A stretch of DNA of 64,000 nucleotides from contig WGNH01000009.1 in NCBI GenBank assembly GCA_016124665.1, positions 1 through 64,000 on the forward strand. Direction: 5' to 3'. The notes under the pieces were generated by a model. It had not been told where the DNA came from and searched no databases. It worked only from the letters and a program-made list of their open reading frames with translations. Source of the stretch: Alphaproteobacteria bacterium (GTDB lineage Bacteria > Pseudomonadota > Alphaproteobacteria > Caulobacterales > Maricaulaceae). Every line of letters begins with the position of its first letter. Position 1 is the stretch's first letter. Made by a program: the position numbers and the translations under genes. Shown one piece after another: positions 49,528-59,867 of the stretch.

Positions 49528-50364
49528 CTAGCCGAACAGCCGGTCCATGGCCCGCTGCCAATAGGACGGGTTTTCCGGTTGCAGATCCGGGTTCGGAATC
49601 GCAATGCCTTCCTCGGTCAGCAGACGATAAGTGTCTTCATACCAGGAACTGCCCGGGAAATTATGCCCGAGCACGGCGGCAACCTGAGTGGCTTCCTCGT
49701 CGACGCCGAGCGCGACATAGGATTCGACGATGCGGTGAAGCGCTTCCGGCGTATGCGTGGTGGTTTCGAAATTCTCCAGCACATTGCGGAAACGGTTGAT
49801 CGCCGCAAGATAGAACCCCCGGCGCAGATACCAGCGGCCAATCGACATTTCCTTGCCGGCGAGGTGATCGCGGGTCATGTCGATCTTCAGCCGGGCATCC
49901 TGTGCATAGCGCGATTCCGGATAACGGCGGACGACCTGCTGAAGCGCGTTCAGCGCATTGACGGTCGCTTGCTGATCGCGGCCGACATCGATGATTTGCT
50001 CATAATGGCTGATCGCCACCAGATAGTAGGCATAGGGCGCGCTGCGATTACCCGGATGCAGGGCAATGAACCGTTCCGCATCGGATATGGCCTCATCATA
50101 ATTTCCGGCCTGATAATTGGCATAGGCTGCCATCAGCATCGCCCGGCGGGCCCACTCGGAATAAGGGTGCTGGCGCTCGACCTCATCGAACTGGTCCGCA
50201 GCGTCAGACCAGCGGCGATTGTCAAGCTGTTCAACGCCGGCCGCATAGATCGCCTCGACCTCGCGTTCGACATAAACCGTCGTTTCGGAAATCCGGCGGG
50301 ACTGGCAAGCCGTGACAGTTGCGGCTGCCATCAACACAATCAGGGAACGCGTCAGAAAGGTCAT
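49528..50364 (-). CDS. bamD: BamD, outer-membrane protein assembly lipoprotein
   Basis: 278 residues. Lipobox TVTAC follows a signal sequence starting MTFLTRSLIVLMAAATV. About five TPR-like helix pairs follow (YAAGVEQLDNRRWSDAADQFD, EAISDAERFIALHPGNRSAP, ALQQVVRRYPESRYAQDARL), matching BamD/ComL, which holds BamA and recognises unfolded porins. ATG at 50364 is chosen for GGAG at 6 nt and the lipoprotein signal. It lies between lpxC and recN, its common place in alphaproteobacteria. Confidence 0.95.
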   Translation of the reverse strand: MTFLTRSLIVLMAAATVTACQSRRISETTVYVEREVEAIYAAGVEQLDNRRWSDAADQFDEVERQHPYSEWARRAMLMAAYANYQAGNYDEAISDAERFIALHPGNRSAPYAYYLVAISHYEQIIDVGRDQQATVNALNALQQVVRRYPESRYAQDARLKIDMTRDHLAGKEMSIGRWYLRRGFYLAAINRFRNVLENFETTTHTPEALHRIVESYVALGVDEEATQVAAVLGHNFPGSSWYEDTYRLLTEEGIAIPNPDLQPENPSYWQRAMDRLFG

Positions 50365-50455
50365 AATTGCTCCGCGCAAGGGTCAACCGACCCGGCAGGG
50401 TCACTCAATTCGGTGTGTGTTGTAGCGCAAGCGAACCGGCGTTGAAAGCGCTGGT

Positions 50456-51355
50456 TCAGCCTTCCAGCGATGCCGCTTCCTGGCGGGCACCGGCATCCGC
50501 ATAGGAGACCATTTTCCATGCCGACTTGTCGGCAAGCAGCGCCCGCACAGAGGCGACATTCAGCGCATGACCCGGCTGATGGGCAAAATAGCGGCCAAAA
50601 ATCGGTGCCCCGGCCAGTGACAGATCCCCGAGTGCATCAAGTGCCTTGTGACGGGCGAACTCGTCCGCAAAACGCAGGCCTTCCGGATTGGCGATTCCGG
50701 AATCATCGATCACGACGGCATTGTCCATGGATCCGCCCAGAGCCAGTCCGGCAGCATGCATGGCCTCGACATCCTTGCGGAAGCCGAATGTCCGGGCCGC
50801 CGCTACGTCGTCGGCAAAAATGCGGTCGGAAATATCGAATGCATAGCGCTGGCGGCCGACAGTGGGATGCGGGAAGGAAATCTCGACATCAATCGCCGGC
50901 TTGATTGACGGAAGGAAGGTGGCGGTCCGGCCCTGCATCTCGATCGAGACCGGCTTCAGAATGCGGATGACACGAAGCGGTGCGGCGGTTTCTTTCAGCC
51001 CCGCCTGCCGGATCAATTCGACGAAAGGCGCTGCCGATCCATCCATGGCCGGCGTTTCCGGCCCGTCAATCTCGACAATCGCGTCGTTCACACCCAGCCC
51101 CGAAAGGGCCGACATCAGGTGCTCGACCGTTGCAACGCTGGCCCCAGCCTCATTGGCGATCGTCGTGCCAAGGCGCACGGTCGCAACATTGTCGACATGA
51201 GCTGCAATGCGGTTATCGCCTGTCAAATCGGTGCGGACAAAATGGATGCCGGTTCCAGGCGTTGCCGGTTTCAACACCATGCGGACGCGCTCGCCGGAAT
51301 GCAGGCCAATGCCTGCACAGACCGATACGGCTGCCAATGTTTTCCGGTAACTCAC
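50456..51355 (-). CDS. lpxC: UDP-3-O-acyl-N-acetylglucosamine deacetylase
   Basis: 299 residues. Second, committed step of lipid A synthesis. The zinc ligands lie in VEHLMSALSGLGV and ARHKALDALGDLSLAG, and AMDGSAAPFVELI is the substrate pocket. GIGLHSGERVRMVL opens the family. GTG at 51355 has AGAGG 9 nt upstream; GTG at 51364 is closer to that site but leaves no spacing. Follows ftsZ by 144 bp with its own possible promoter, as common in alphaproteobacteria. Confidence 0.96.
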   Translation of the reverse strand: MSYRKTLAAVSVCAGIGLHSGERVRMVLKPATPGTGIHFVRTDLTGDNRIAAHVDNVATVRLGTTIANEAGASVATVEHLMSALSGLGVNDAIVEIDGPETPAMDGSAAPFVELIRQAGLKETAAPLRVIRILKPVSIEMQGRTATFLPSIKPAIDVEISFPHPTVGRQRYAFDISDRIFADDVAAARTFGFRKDVEAMHAAGLALGGSMDNAVVIDDSGIANPEGLRFADEFARHKALDALGDLSLAGAPIFGRYFAHQPGHALNVASVRALLADKSAWKMVSYADAGARQEAASLEG

Positions 51356-51499
51356 ACCCAACACCCTCTACAACGCCCGGCTGGCCAGTAATGGCCACGC
51401 GCATACGCGCCGATTTCCTCAAGCGTTGTCCTAGAGACAGGGATGCCAAGCCGCAATTAAAGCATTGTTGCAGTTTGTTACGCGTTACGGCCTGTCCGG

Positions 51500-53080
51500 T
51501 CAGTTGGCCTGGCGGCGCAGAAAGGCGGGGATTTCCAGATCAGCATCCTCACCCTCTTCACCGAAGAGATCACCTGTTGCCGGACGGCTGGCGCGCGGTT
51601 GTTCAGACGGTTGTCCGGCCTGCCGCGGTGGCGTTTTCGGAAGCGGGGCCATCGGCCGCTTGCGGCGACCGAACAGGGCGAAGGCCGACTTGCGCTCTTC
51701 TTCCGGCTCTTCGGCAGATTCCTCGCGTTCAGGCGCGCGGCCATCAAATGACGGGGCCGCGGCCGGACGAAGGCGTTCGGCCTCGGCGGCTACGCGCTCC
51801 TGATCCCGGATGACCTGTGGACGCATATCCTGATCCATATAGGGATCCGCCTCGATTTCAGCCGCAATCGGATCCGGGTGACGTTCGATTTCCGGCTCCT
51901 GGCGTTCAGCCTGGAGCGCGGGGCGGTATTCCGCCTTTTCCTCGTGAAGGCGGCGCACCAGCGGTCCCTGCCGCTCTGCCGACGCTGCGGCTGCCGCTTT
52001 GCCGGGCCGTTCGCCAACGCCATCGCGTTTCCACGGCAGAATGCCGGCATGCGGATCGGCGGCCGTTGCAGATGTGCGTGACTGTGCCCGCCGCGGGTCC
52101 TGAACGACCTGCCGCTCGGCATCAATCCCGGTGGCGACAACAGAGACACGGATCGTACCTTCCAGTGCCTCGTCAAAAGTCGAGCCGACAATGATATTGG
52201 CATCCGGATCGACCTGATTGCGGATCTCGTTGGCGGCTTCATCGACCTCATAAAGGGTCATGTCATAGCCGCCGGTGATGTTGATGAGGACGCCAGTCGC
52301 ACCTTCAAGCGAGACATCATCCAACAGAGGGTTGGCAATGGCGGCATGCGCGGCTTCGGTGGCGCGTTTCTCGCCCGAGGCCTCGCCGGTGCCCATCATG
52401 GCCTTGCCCATTTCGTTCATCACGGCGCGGACATCGGCGAAATCAAGATTGATCAGGCCGGGCATGACCATCAGATCGGTGATGCCCCGGACGCCGGAAT
52501 GCAGCACATCATCTGCCATCTGGAAAGCTTCGGCGAATGTGGTCTTCTCGGTCGCAATGCGGAACAGATTCTGGTTCGGGATGACGATCAGTGTGTCGAC
52601 ATGCTCCTGCAACTGCTCGATCCCGGCATCGGCGATGCGCATTCGGCGCGAGCCTTCAAACTGGAAGGGTTTGGTCACAACGCCAACGGTCAGAATGCCC
52701 TGCTCGCGGGCCGCGCGGGCGATGACCGGTGCCGCGCCGGTTCCGGTGCCGCCGCCCATGCCGGCAGTGATGAACACCATGTGCGCGCCGGCGAGATGCT
52801 CCATGATTTCCGCAAGGGAATCCTCGGCGGACTGCTCCCCGATTTCAGGCCGGGCCCCAGCACCGAGCCCTTCGGTGATCGCCGCGCCCATCTGCACCCG
52901 CCGTTCGGTCTTCGACCGGGTCAGCGCCTGCGCATCTGTGTTGGCAACAGCAAAATCGACGCCCTCCAACTGGGACTCGATCATGTTGTTGACGGCGTTT
53001 CCGCCAGCGCCACCGACTCCGAATACAAGGATGCGGGGGCGAAGCTCTGTAGTCTCGGGAACAGAAATATTCAGGGGCAT
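51500..53080 (-). CDS. ftsZ: FtsZ cell-division GTPase
   Basis: 526 residues. Tubulin-like domain with the GTP motif GGGTGTG (109-115) and N-terminal [15 protein letters not shown]. The globular part ends near 325; a long, charged and Pro/Arg/Glu-rich linker of about 185 residues follows, and the C-terminal peptide [13 protein letters not shown] (514-526) binds FtsA and other anchors. Such linkers are typical of alphaproteobacteria. CGGAG lies 6 nt before the ATG, and a CtrA box stands 66-80 bp upstream. Confidence 0.98.
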   Translation of the reverse strand: MPLNISVPETTELRPRILVFGVGGAGGNAVNNMIESQLEGVDFAVANTDAQALTRSKTERRVQMGAAITEGLGAGARPEIGEQSAEDSLAEIMEHLAGAHMVFITAGMGGGTGTGAAPVIARAAREQGILTVGVVTKPFQFEGSRRMRIADAGIEQLQEHVDTLIVIPNQNLFRIATEKTTFAEAFQMADDVLHSGVRGITDLMVMPGLINLDFADVRAVMNEMGKAMMGTGEASGEKRATEAAHAAIANPLLDDVSLEGATGVLINITGGYDMTLYEVDEAANEIRNQVDPDANIIVGSTFDEALEGTIRVSVVATGIDAERQVVQDPRRAQSRTSATAADPHAGILPWKRDGVGERPGKAAAAASAERQGPLVRRLHEEKAEYRPALQAERQEPEIERHPDPIAAEIEADPYMDQDMRPQVIRDQERVAAEAERLRPAAAPSFDGRAPEREESAEEPEEERKSAFALFGRRKRPMAPLPKTPPRQAGQPSEQPRASRPATGDLFGEEGEDADLEIPAFLRRQAN

Positions 53081-53145
53081 GGCCGCTCCGTATACGAAGC
53101 CTCAAGGTTAACACGGGATTCGCCATCAATGTCTGCCTGCAGCCA

Positions 53146-53160
53146 TTAATTGCGGGTTAA
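53146..53160 (-). promoter_or_regulatory. CtrA-type binding box upstream of ftsZ
   Basis: TTAA-N7-TTAA with perfect half-sites and 7-nt spacing (minus-strand TTAACCCGCAATTAA), in the 107-bp gap between ftsA and ftsZ. Two GATTC (GANTC, CcrM-type) sites flank it (53117-53121 and 53169-53173), and TCCACA/TGTGGA arms (53162-53181) resemble a divergent DnaA-box pair. In Caulobacter, CtrA, DnaA and CcrM methylation control ftsZ. Confidence 0.7.
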
Positions 53161-53187
53161 ATCCACAGGATTCTTTGTGGAATTCGT

Positions 53188-54501
53188 CTAAAAACTTTCA
53201 GCCAGCCAGCGCCAGACCGCGCTGCGTTGCGGCTGGACCGGCCGCGTGCCCCGCCTTGTACGGGCCGAATTCAGCCGGGGCGGGCCTGAAATGGCCTCTG
53301 CGGCGCCGCGCGTCTCGCGTAAAATGATGCCGGCAACGACCGAAAAGCCGGGACCGCTGACCGCATCGCCAAGCCCGGACACGCTGTGCGGCTGGGACAG
53401 GCGGGCAGTGTGTCCGAAAACACGGGACGCGATCTCCTTTGCGCCTGGCAGCTGTGCGGCGGCTCCGGTCAGAATGATCCGGTGGTTCTGGTCCAGGCGG
53501 CCGTTCACATTGAGCTTGTCGCGAAGCATTTCGAACGTCTCGTCGAGTCGTGGCCGTATGATGGAATTGAGCATGGAGCGCGGGGCCGCATTCATGCGGT
53601 CTCCGTCACCGGTCACCGGCGGCACCTCGATCATTTGCCGGTCATCGCTGGGACTTTCCAGCGCCGACCCGTAGAGGATCTTGATACGCTCCGCCGAGGA
53701 GAGCGGTGTCTGCAGGCCACGCGCCAGATCGCTGGTCACATGCCGCCCGCCGACAGGAATGGCACAAAGGCGTGCGAGGCTGCCGGATGCAAAAACGGCT
53801 GCGGAGGTCGTCTCTGCTCCCATGTCGATCAGCGTTGCGCCGAGTTCGATTTCATCATCGGTCAAGGCCGCAAGCCCGGCCGCATAGGGTGATGCGATCA
53901 CGGCTTTCAGATCGAGATGACAGCCCTCGATACAGGCCAGCAGATTGCGCAACGGCCCCACCGGCGCGGTCACAATGTGCATGTTGACAGCCAGATTGCG
54001 CCCATACATTCCGCGCGGATCGCTGACTTCATCCTGGCCGTCGACGACCCAGGAAACGGCTATGGCATGGAGGATGACCTCGTCCGGCCGCTGGAATTCG
54101 GCAATGGCGGCATCCTGCAATCGCCGCATGTCGCGCTCGGTGATCTCACCGCGGGCGATGGCGGATTCAAGGGTGATCCCCTCGCCTCTGGCGCGCGCTG
54201 CGGTCAGGGCCACGCTGACTTGGCTGACAGCGACACCGGCCATACGTTCGGCGCGCTGAACGGTCTCCCGGATATTGGCGCGGGCCTGTTCGAGGTCGGA
54301 AATCACACCGCCCCGCATGCCACGGGAGGATTGATGCCCGACACCGATGATGCGCGGCCGCGGGCCTTCTGCGGTTTGCTCGGTCCGTGAAATGAAACAC
54401 ACGGTTTTCGAAGATCCGAGATCCAGCGCCGCACAGATTCCCGGCTTGGCCTGACTGGCAGACTTGGCTTTTTCATTGGAGAAGAAGGGGAGCAGGCTCA
54501 C
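53188..54501 (-). CDS. ftsA: FtsA, actin-like FtsZ membrane anchor
   Basis: 437 residues. AALDLGSSKTVCFISR is the N-terminal phosphate loop, TLIDMGAETTSAAVFAS the second ATP-binding segment, and ILTGAAAQLPGAKEIAS the third. The 1C subdomain (about 100-180) replaces the actin 1B, as in all FtsA. The C-terminal RSAVWRWLAESF is the amphipathic membrane-targeting helix. It starts with GTG overlapping the ftsQ stop. Confidence 0.96.
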   Translation of the reverse strand: MSLLPFFSNEKAKSASQAKPGICAALDLGSSKTVCFISRTEQTAEGPRPRIIGVGHQSSRGMRGGVISDLEQARANIRETVQRAERMAGVAVSQVSVALTAARARGEGITLESAIARGEITERDMRRLQDAAIAEFQRPDEVILHAIAVSWVVDGQDEVSDPRGMYGRNLAVNMHIVTAPVGPLRNLLACIEGCHLDLKAVIASPYAAGLAALTDDEIELGATLIDMGAETTSAAVFASGSLARLCAIPVGGRHVTSDLARGLQTPLSSAERIKILYGSALESPSDDRQMIEVPPVTGDGDRMNAAPRSMLNSIIRPRLDETFEMLRDKLNVNGRLDQNHRIILTGAAAQLPGAKEIASRVFGHTARLSQPHSVSGLGDAVSGPGFSVVAGIILRETRGAAEAISGPPRLNSARTRRGTRPVQPQRSAVWRWLAESF

Positions 54502-55412
54502 GCTTCGCGCTCCTCCATACCGGCGGCACGGGCCCGTTCCGGCCGGGCTCGGACGATCATTTCTCCGGGCTGGCGCAAGTCGATGCTCTCGGCATCGAGG
54601 CGCAACACGCCGCGTTCGGAATGCATAGCCGAAAGCAAGGCGAGCGCTGCGCCCACTTCATTCTCCGGCAGCTTGATATCCAGCCCGTTGATCAGGCGCA
54701 GATTCCAGCGCCGGTCCCCGACACGCACCATGGCGGAAACGCGGCTTTTGATCTCGGAATAGTGTTCGAGCATTTCAATCAAGGAGCCGGCTTCTTCATT
54801 GGCACCAAAGCCCACAACCATCGGAAGGTCCGGCCAGTCATTGGCATCGGCCTCGCCCAGGACGGCACCATCCTGATCAATGACATGGATATCGCCCTCG
54901 ATCTGCCACAGCGCGAACTCGGCGCGTGGCTCGATCACGATCGCAATCCGGTCCGGCCAGAGGCGTACAATACTGGCATCCCGTACCCAGGCCAGCGCTT
55001 CGACTTCGGCGCGGGCCACTCCGGGATCAAAATCCAGCATGGGCTGGCCGCGGAAAACCGAAATAGCGGCCGCAACTTCTGCAGCCAGCTCGGGCTCGAC
55101 ACCGGAGACCTCTATGTGGTCAATGGCCAGCCCCATGGCGGCGGTCCGGTTCGCCGCCATTCGGTGCGCCGATGCGCCCAGATCGTCCAGTCCGCCAAAA
55201 ATGAAAAAGCCACCGAGAATGAGAAAGATCAGAAGCGCGGCGAAACCGGCAGCCAGGCGTGCGGCATTGGCGGCGCTGTAACGCGCACCGCGAAGCCGGG
55301 CCTCCACCCAGTTACGAAAACGCCGCGGCGCGGACGCTGCGGCGGTTTGCTTCCGGGGTGATTTGCGCCGGGCCGGTTTTCGCCGGGCCGGAGCGCGTGT
55401 CACCTTGGACAT
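54498..55412 (-). CDS. ftsQ: FtsQ, bitopic division protein
   Basis: 304 residues. A very basic cytoplasmic N-terminus ([17 protein letters not shown]) is followed by one membrane helix ([23 protein letters not shown]), the POTRA domain ([20 protein letters not shown]) and the FtsQ beta domain ([19 protein letters not shown]). Recruits FtsB/FtsL to the septum. ATG at 55412 has GGAGG at 7 nt; its 13-nt overlap with ddl shows coupling. Confidence 0.93.
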   Translation of the reverse strand: MSKVTRAPARRKPARRKSPRKQTAAASAPRRFRNWVEARLRGARYSAANAARLAAGFAALLIFLILGGFFIFGGLDDLGASAHRMAANRTAAMGLAIDHIEVSGVEPELAAEVAAAISVFRGQPMLDFDPGVARAEVEALAWVRDASIVRLWPDRIAIVIEPRAEFALWQIEGDIHVIDQDGAVLGEADANDWPDLPMVVGFGANEEAGSLIEMLEHYSEIKSRVSAMVRVGDRRWNLRLINGLDIKLPENEVGAALALLSAMHSERGVLRLDAESIDLRQPGEMIVRARPERARAAGMEEREA

Positions 55413-56314
55413 GACGCATCCTCCGCCATCCACTGAACGAGATCGTCAAAACCGATCCCGCTCCACGCCGCCTGTTCGGGGGCGAGGGAAGTCGGAGTCA
55501 TGCCCGGTTGGGTGTTAATTTCGAGTAACCATAGCGGGTCGGACGCTGATTCATCATAGCGGAAATCCGACCGGGTCAGGCCGCGGCACCCCATGGCCTG
55601 GTGTGCGATGAGAGCGAGGCGTTTGGCCTCCTCCTCGACGGCCTCTGGAATCCTTGCCGGAATCTCGTGCACGGAGCCGCCGGCCGCGTATTTGGCTTCA
55701 TAGTCATAGAAGCGGGTTTTCGGAATGATCTCGGTGACCGCCAGCGCTCTGTCACCCAGGACGGCGACGGTGAGTTCACGGCCCGGGATGAATTTCTCGA
55801 TCAGGATTTCACTGCCGAGCTCCCAGTCCGGATCTGCCAGTTCCGCCGGTGGCCGGTTGCTGCCTTCGGGGACGATGAAGACGCCGACCGAGGAGCCTTG
55901 CGCATTCGGCTTGGCAACGTAGGGCGGCGCCATGGCGTGTTCCCTGGCTGCCTCGAAGCGATCGACCAGTTTTCCTTCCGGGCATTTCGCGCCGAACACT
56001 TCCAGCACCGCCTTTGCCCGCTGCTTGTCCATGGCGAGAGCCGAGGCGAGCACACCGGAATGCGTATAGGGAGCGCCATAATGTTCGAGAATGCCCTGCA
56101 CCTTGCCATCCTCGCCCCACTCGCCGTGCAGGGCGTTGAAGACGACATCGGGCGCGGCTTCGGCAAGCTGCCGGGCCAGTTCGCGTGTCGGGTCGATCTC
56201 GACCACATCCCAGCCCTTGCGGCGCAACGCCTCGGCACACGCCTTGCCGGAGACCAGCGAGACCGGGCGTTCAGCGGACATGCCGCCAAGCAGGACAGCG
56301 ATGCGTTTGGTCAT
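55400..56314 (-). CDS. ddl: D-alanine--D-alanine ligase
   Basis: 304 residues, an ATP-grasp enzyme making the D-Ala-D-Ala end of the peptidoglycan stem. [20 protein letters not shown] is the N-terminal signature, [19 protein letters not shown] the substrate loop, [15 protein letters not shown] the ATP-grasp core, and [21 protein letters not shown] contains the magnesium-binding Glu/Asn pair. Overlaps murB by ATGA. Confidence 0.97.
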   Translation of the reverse strand: MTKRIAVLLGGMSAERPVSLVSGKACAEALRRKGWDVVEIDPTRELARQLAEAAPDVVFNALHGEWGEDGKVQGILEHYGAPYTHSGVLASALAMDKQRAKAVLEVFGAKCPEGKLVDRFEAAREHAMAPPYVAKPNAQGSSVGVFIVPEGSNRPPAELADPDWELGSEILIEKFIPGRELTVAVLGDRALAVTEIIPKTRFYDYEAKYAAGGSVHEIPARIPEAVEEEAKRLALIAHQAMGCRGLTRSDFRYDESASDPLWLLEINTQPGMTPTSLAPEQAAWSGIGFDDLVQWMAEDASCPR

Positions 56315-57243
56315 TTCGCTTTCTCCACGCCCATCCGGCGCACTTCCCAGTGAAGGTCGATGCCGGTGGCAGACTTGATGTCGGCGCGCGCGCCCTCGCC
56401 CACAGCTTCGAGATCCGCGGCGGTGGCGGTGCCGTCATTGATCAGAAAGTTGGCGTGCTGTTCGGAAAAACGCGCACCGCCAATGCGCTTGCCACGCCAG
56501 CCGGCCTGGTCAATCAGCTTCCACGCCTTGCGTTGGTCCGGGGTCCCGGGCGGATCAGGATTCTTGAAGGTCGAGCCGGAGGTTTTTTCGCGGATCGGCT
56601 GGGTCTGTTCGCGGCGGGTGGTGATGTCGTCCATACGCTGCTGGATGGCGGCCGGGTTGTCAGATGTTCCTTCAAATGTCGCCTCGACAAAGATCCAGTC
56701 CCCGGGCGCATCGCAATGGCGGTAGGCATAACCCAGCTCGTCCGGCTTTATGATCATACGGCGGCCCGAACGGTCGAGGGCGATGGCTTCCACCAGAACA
56801 TCCCTGGTTTCGGTGCCATAGCAGCCCGCATTCATGCAGATGGCCCCACCGATCGCACCGGGTACGCCGGTGAAAAATTCAAGCCCTGCAATGCCGGCCT
56901 TCGCAGCGGTTTGCGCCACTTTCCGGTCCAGCGCTGCCGCCCCCGCTTTCAGGCGGTTGCCCCCGATCGCCTCAACCTTGCCAAAGGGAGCGGTCAGGCG
57001 AATGACCACGCCGGGAACGCCGCCATCGCGCACCAGCGTATTCGAGCCTGCGCCGAGAATGTGAACCGGAATCCCGTCCGGCGTTTCCGCGAGAAAGCGC
57101 GCAAGATCGGCCTCGTCGGCGGGCAGGAAAAGCACTTCCGCCGGACCGCCGACGCGCAGCCAGGTCATATCGCCGAGCGGTGCGTTCTCCAGATACTTGC
57201 CGCGAACGGGGGGAAGTGAGGCTAGCAGGGTCAACGGAGGCAC
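56311..57243 (-). CDS. murB: UDP-N-acetylenolpyruvoylglucosamine reductase
   Basis: 310 residues. FAD enzyme reducing enolpyruvyl-UDP-GlcNAc to UDP-MurNAc. FAD-binding segments are [16 protein letters not shown] and [15 protein letters not shown]; the catalytic Ser is in [12 protein letters not shown] and the Glu in HWEVRRMG. It is the short form without the extra loop. The start is GTG at 57243, with GGAGG 6 nt upstream overlapping a repeat hairpin; sequence upstream in frame is repeat-derived, not protein. Confidence 0.95.
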   Translation of the reverse strand: MPPLTLLASLPPVRGKYLENAPLGDMTWLRVGGPAEVLFLPADEADLARFLAETPDGIPVHILGAGSNTLVRDGGVPGVVIRLTAPFGKVEAIGGNRLKAGAAALDRKVAQTAAKAGIAGLEFFTGVPGAIGGAICMNAGCYGTETRDVLVEAIALDRSGRRMIIKPDELGYAYRHCDAPGDWIFVEATFEGTSDNPAAIQQRMDDITTRREQTQPIREKTSGSTFKNPDPPGTPDQRKAWKLIDQAGWRGKRIGGARFSEQHANFLINDGTATAADLEAVGEGARADIKSATGIDLHWEVRRMGVEKAK

Positions 57244-57250
57244 CTTTTTC

Positions 57251-57344
57251 CTCCCCCGTTCACGGGGGAGGTGGCAGCGAAGCTGACGGAGGGGGGAATC
57301 CCCCCCTCGTCCCTCCGGGACACTCCCCCCGCAAGCAGGGGGAG
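57251..57344. repeat. cluster of G/C-tract hairpins between murC and murB
   Basis: Three palindromes fill most of the 124-bp murC-murB gap: CTCCCCCGTTCACGGGGGAG (57251-57270), AGGGGGGAATCCCCCCCT (57290-57307) and CTCCCCCCGCAAGCAGGGGG (57323-57342, then AG). They resemble REP-type repeats that recur in related genomes. The first one contains the murB ribosome-binding site in one arm. Confidence 0.75.
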
Positions 57345-57367
57345 AAACCGGGATCGCGGCATCAGGC

Positions 57368-58771
57368 TCACCCGAGCTTCTCCAGCTCATCTGGCAGGGC
57401 ATAGGCCCAGGCAGTGATGTCGCCGGCTCCGAGACAGATGATGATGTCTCCGGCGCGCGCGCTTCTGGCAACGGCCCTGGCGACGGTCTCACGCGTTGTG
57501 GTGTGGGCATCGCGATGGCCATGCGCCCGCAGGCCTTCAACCAGGTGCGCAGAATCAGCCCCTTCGATCGGGGTTTCGCCGGCCTCGTAGACCGGTGCGA
57601 TGAAGACAGTGTCGGCATCGTTGAAGCAGGTGCAGAAATCCTCGAACAGATCGTGCAGGCGGGTGTAGCGATGCGGCTGGGCGACGGCGATGACCTTGCC
57701 CTTGCTGGCCTGACGCGCCGCTTTCAGAACGGCTGCGATCTCGACCGGGTGGTGGCCATAATCATCAATGATATCGGCCCCCTTCCAGCTGCCGGTTTTG
57801 GTGAAGCGCCGCTTGACGCCGCCAAAGCCCCGCAGCGCGGATTTCGCCGCGTCCTCACTGGCCCCGAGCTCGCGCGCCACAGCAATAGCCGACAGCGTGT
57901 TGAGGACATTGTGCTCGCCCATCATCGGCAGGAAAACGCCGTCCCAGCGTTCGGAATGCCCATTGTCGCGGAAGACGACATCAAAACGCGATCCGTCCGG
58001 CGTCATTTCCAGGTTTTCCGCCCGCACATCGGCCTGCGGGTTGAAGCCATAGGTGATGACGCGCCGGTCGGTGACTTTGGAGGCCAGGCTCTGAACTTCC
58101 GGATGGTCGGTGCAGAGCACCGCAAAACCGTAGAAGGGCAAACCCTCGACGAATTGCCGGAAGGCAAAGCGCAGCGTGTCGATATCGCCGTAATGTTCCA
58201 TGTGCTCGGGATCGATATTGGTGACGATACCGATTGTGGCGCGCAGCTTCAGGAAGGATCCGTCGCTCTCATCGGCCTCGACCGCCATCCAGTCGCCCTC
58301 GCCCATCTTGGCGTTCGAGCCGTAGGCCGAAATGATGCCGCCATTGATGACGGTCGGGTCCAGCCCGGCGGCGTCCATCAGCGCCGAGACCAGCGAGGTC
58401 GTGGTGGTTTTGCCATGGGTTCCCGCCACGGCCACCGAGTATTTCAGCCGCATCAGTTCGGCGAGCATTTCGGCGCGCCGGACGACCGGAATCTTCTTTT
58501 CGCGCGCCGCGACCAGTTCGGGATTTCCGGGTTTGATCGCAGTGGACACCACCAGGGCCCCGGCGCCTTGCACATTCTCGGCCGCATGGCCGATATGGAT
58601 TTCCGCCCCCTTCTCGCGCAGGCGCGCGACATTCGGGTTTTCCTTGATGTCGGAACCCTGAACCGTATAGCCGAGATTGAGCATCACTTCCGCAATGCCG
58701 CTCATGCCAATGCCGCCAATGCCGACAAAATGGATGGGGCCAACGCGGACGGGCAGGCTTCTATGGGGCAT
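57368..58771 (-). CDS. murC: UDP-N-acetylmuramate--L-alanine ligase
   Basis: 467 residues, adds L-Ala to UDP-MurNAc. [18 protein letters not shown] is the Rossmann/UDP site, [14 protein letters not shown] the ATP P-loop, and [18 protein letters not shown] the family motif. ATG at 58771 is chosen, with AAGGA about 11 nt upstream; TTG at 58792 would overlap murG by 17 nt. Followed by the repeat-filled gap. Confidence 0.97.
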   Translation of the reverse strand: MPHRSLPVRVGPIHFVGIGGIGMSGIAEVMLNLGYTVQGSDIKENPNVARLREKGAEIHIGHAAENVQGAGALVVSTAIKPGNPELVAAREKKIPVVRRAEMLAELMRLKYSVAVAGTHGKTTTTSLVSALMDAAGLDPTVINGGIISAYGSNAKMGEGDWMAVEADESDGSFLKLRATIGIVTNIDPEHMEHYGDIDTLRFAFRQFVEGLPFYGFAVLCTDHPEVQSLASKVTDRRVITYGFNPQADVRAENLEMTPDGSRFDVVFRDNGHSERWDGVFLPMMGEHNVLNTLSAIAVARELGASEDAAKSALRGFGGVKRRFTKTGSWKGADIIDDYGHHPVEIAAVLKAARQASKGKVIAVAQPHRYTRLHDLFEDFCTCFNDADTVFIAPVYEAGETPIEGADSAHLVEGLRAHGHRDAHTTTRETVARAVARSARAGDIIICLGAGDITAWAYALPDELEKLG

Positions 58772-58775
58772 TCGG

Positions 58776-59867
58776 TCAGTGTCCTTGTTCAAGCGAGATC
58801 AGTGCATCTGCAAAAAGCGAACCGGCGTCGGGCCGTCCCAGTGATCGCGCCTTTGCCGCGCGGCCGGCCAGCTCGGCATGATTGGCCAGACGCACTTCCA
58901 GAAGGGCCGCCAGCGCCTCAGCCGAAAACTGGTGTTCGGGGATGGAATCCGCCGCGCCCGCATCAACCAGCCCCTCGGCATTGGCGGTCTGATGGTCATC
59001 GGCGGCGATGGCCAGCGGAACAAAAATCGCCGGACGGCCGACACAGGCAATCTCCGATACGCTCGACGCGCCGGCCCGCGCGATCACGATATGTGCGGAA
59101 GCCAGCCGTTCGGCGACGTCATTGAAGAAGGGCGCGCATTCCGCGGTTATTCCCGCCTGTTGGTAGATGTCCTGAGCCATGACCAGCGAGTCTTCCCGGG
59201 TCTGTTGGGCGACTTCAAGGCGGGATTTCAGCCATTCCGGGAGTTCTGCAAGGGCCGCCGGCACCGTTTCCGACAGGATGCGCGCACCGAGACTGCCCCC
59301 GAGCACGAAAATACGGAGCGGGCCCGTCTGATCAGGAAAGGGCTTTTCGCGGGCCGCGACAAATTCTGCACGGACCGGATTTCCGGTAATCAGTCGGCGC
59401 GCCTTTTTCGGCGCGCGATCGAGGCGCTCAAATCCGGAAGCGATAAAGCCGGCATCCCGGGCAAAAACCCGATTGACCCGGCCCAGTACCGCGTTCTGCT
59501 CATGAATGGCAAAAGGCAGTTTTTTCTGCCGCGCTGCCATCAGTGCCGGAAAGGCAGGATAACCGCCAAACCCGGCCACCACATCGGGCTTCCAGTTTTT
59601 GATGATCCTTCGGCAGCTTGCCAGACCAGACAGCAATTCCATCCATGCCCGGACCAGTTTGACCGGGTTTTTGGTGACCGGGCTGGCGGCACGGATCTGG
59701 TCCACCGAAACGGCGGGAAAGCCGTCCGTATGCTTCATGCCCCGCGCATCGGTCACCAGCCGGACCTGCCAGCCGCGAGAGATCAGCTCTTGGGCAGCGG
59801 CGCGCGCCGGGAAGATATGCCCGCCGGTGCCGCCTGCCGCGATCAATGCGCGTTTGGGTGTCGTCAT
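58776..59867 (-). CDS. murG: MurG, lipid II-forming GlcNAc transferase
   Basis: 363 residues, GT28 enzyme adding GlcNAc to lipid I on the inner membrane face. [16 protein letters not shown] is the N-terminal G-loop 1, [10 protein letters not shown] the acceptor loop, [17 protein letters not shown]-loop 3, and [19 protein letters not shown] the UDP-GlcNAc site. The start overlaps ftsW (ATGA); longer in-frame sequence upstream is antisense-like shadow. Confidence 0.97.
   Translation of the reverse strand: MTTPKRALIAAGGTGGHIFPARAAAQELISRGWQVRLVTDARGMKHTDGFPAVSVDQIRAASPVTKNPVKLVRAWMELLSGLASCRRIIKNWKPDVVAGFGGYPAFPALMAARQKKLPFAIHEQNAVLGRVNRVFARDAGFIASGFERLDRAPKKARRLITGNPVRAEFVAAREKPFPDQTGPLRIFVLGGSLGARILSETVPAALAELPEWLKSRLEVAQQTREDSLVMAQDIYQQAGITAECAPFFNDVAERLASAHIVIARAGASSVSEIACVGRPAIFVPLAIAADDHQTANAEGLVDAGAADSIPEHQFSAEALAALLEVRLANHAELAGRAAKARSLGRPDAGSLFADALISLEQGH

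Noticed and set aside
48934-50445. Plus-strand open frame of 503 codons opposite recN and bamD
   Set aside because: Runs through two clear genes on the other strand and has no recognisable domain. Similar frames at 57503-59125, 62254-63591, 27899-29152 and 29604-30935 were dropped for the same reason.
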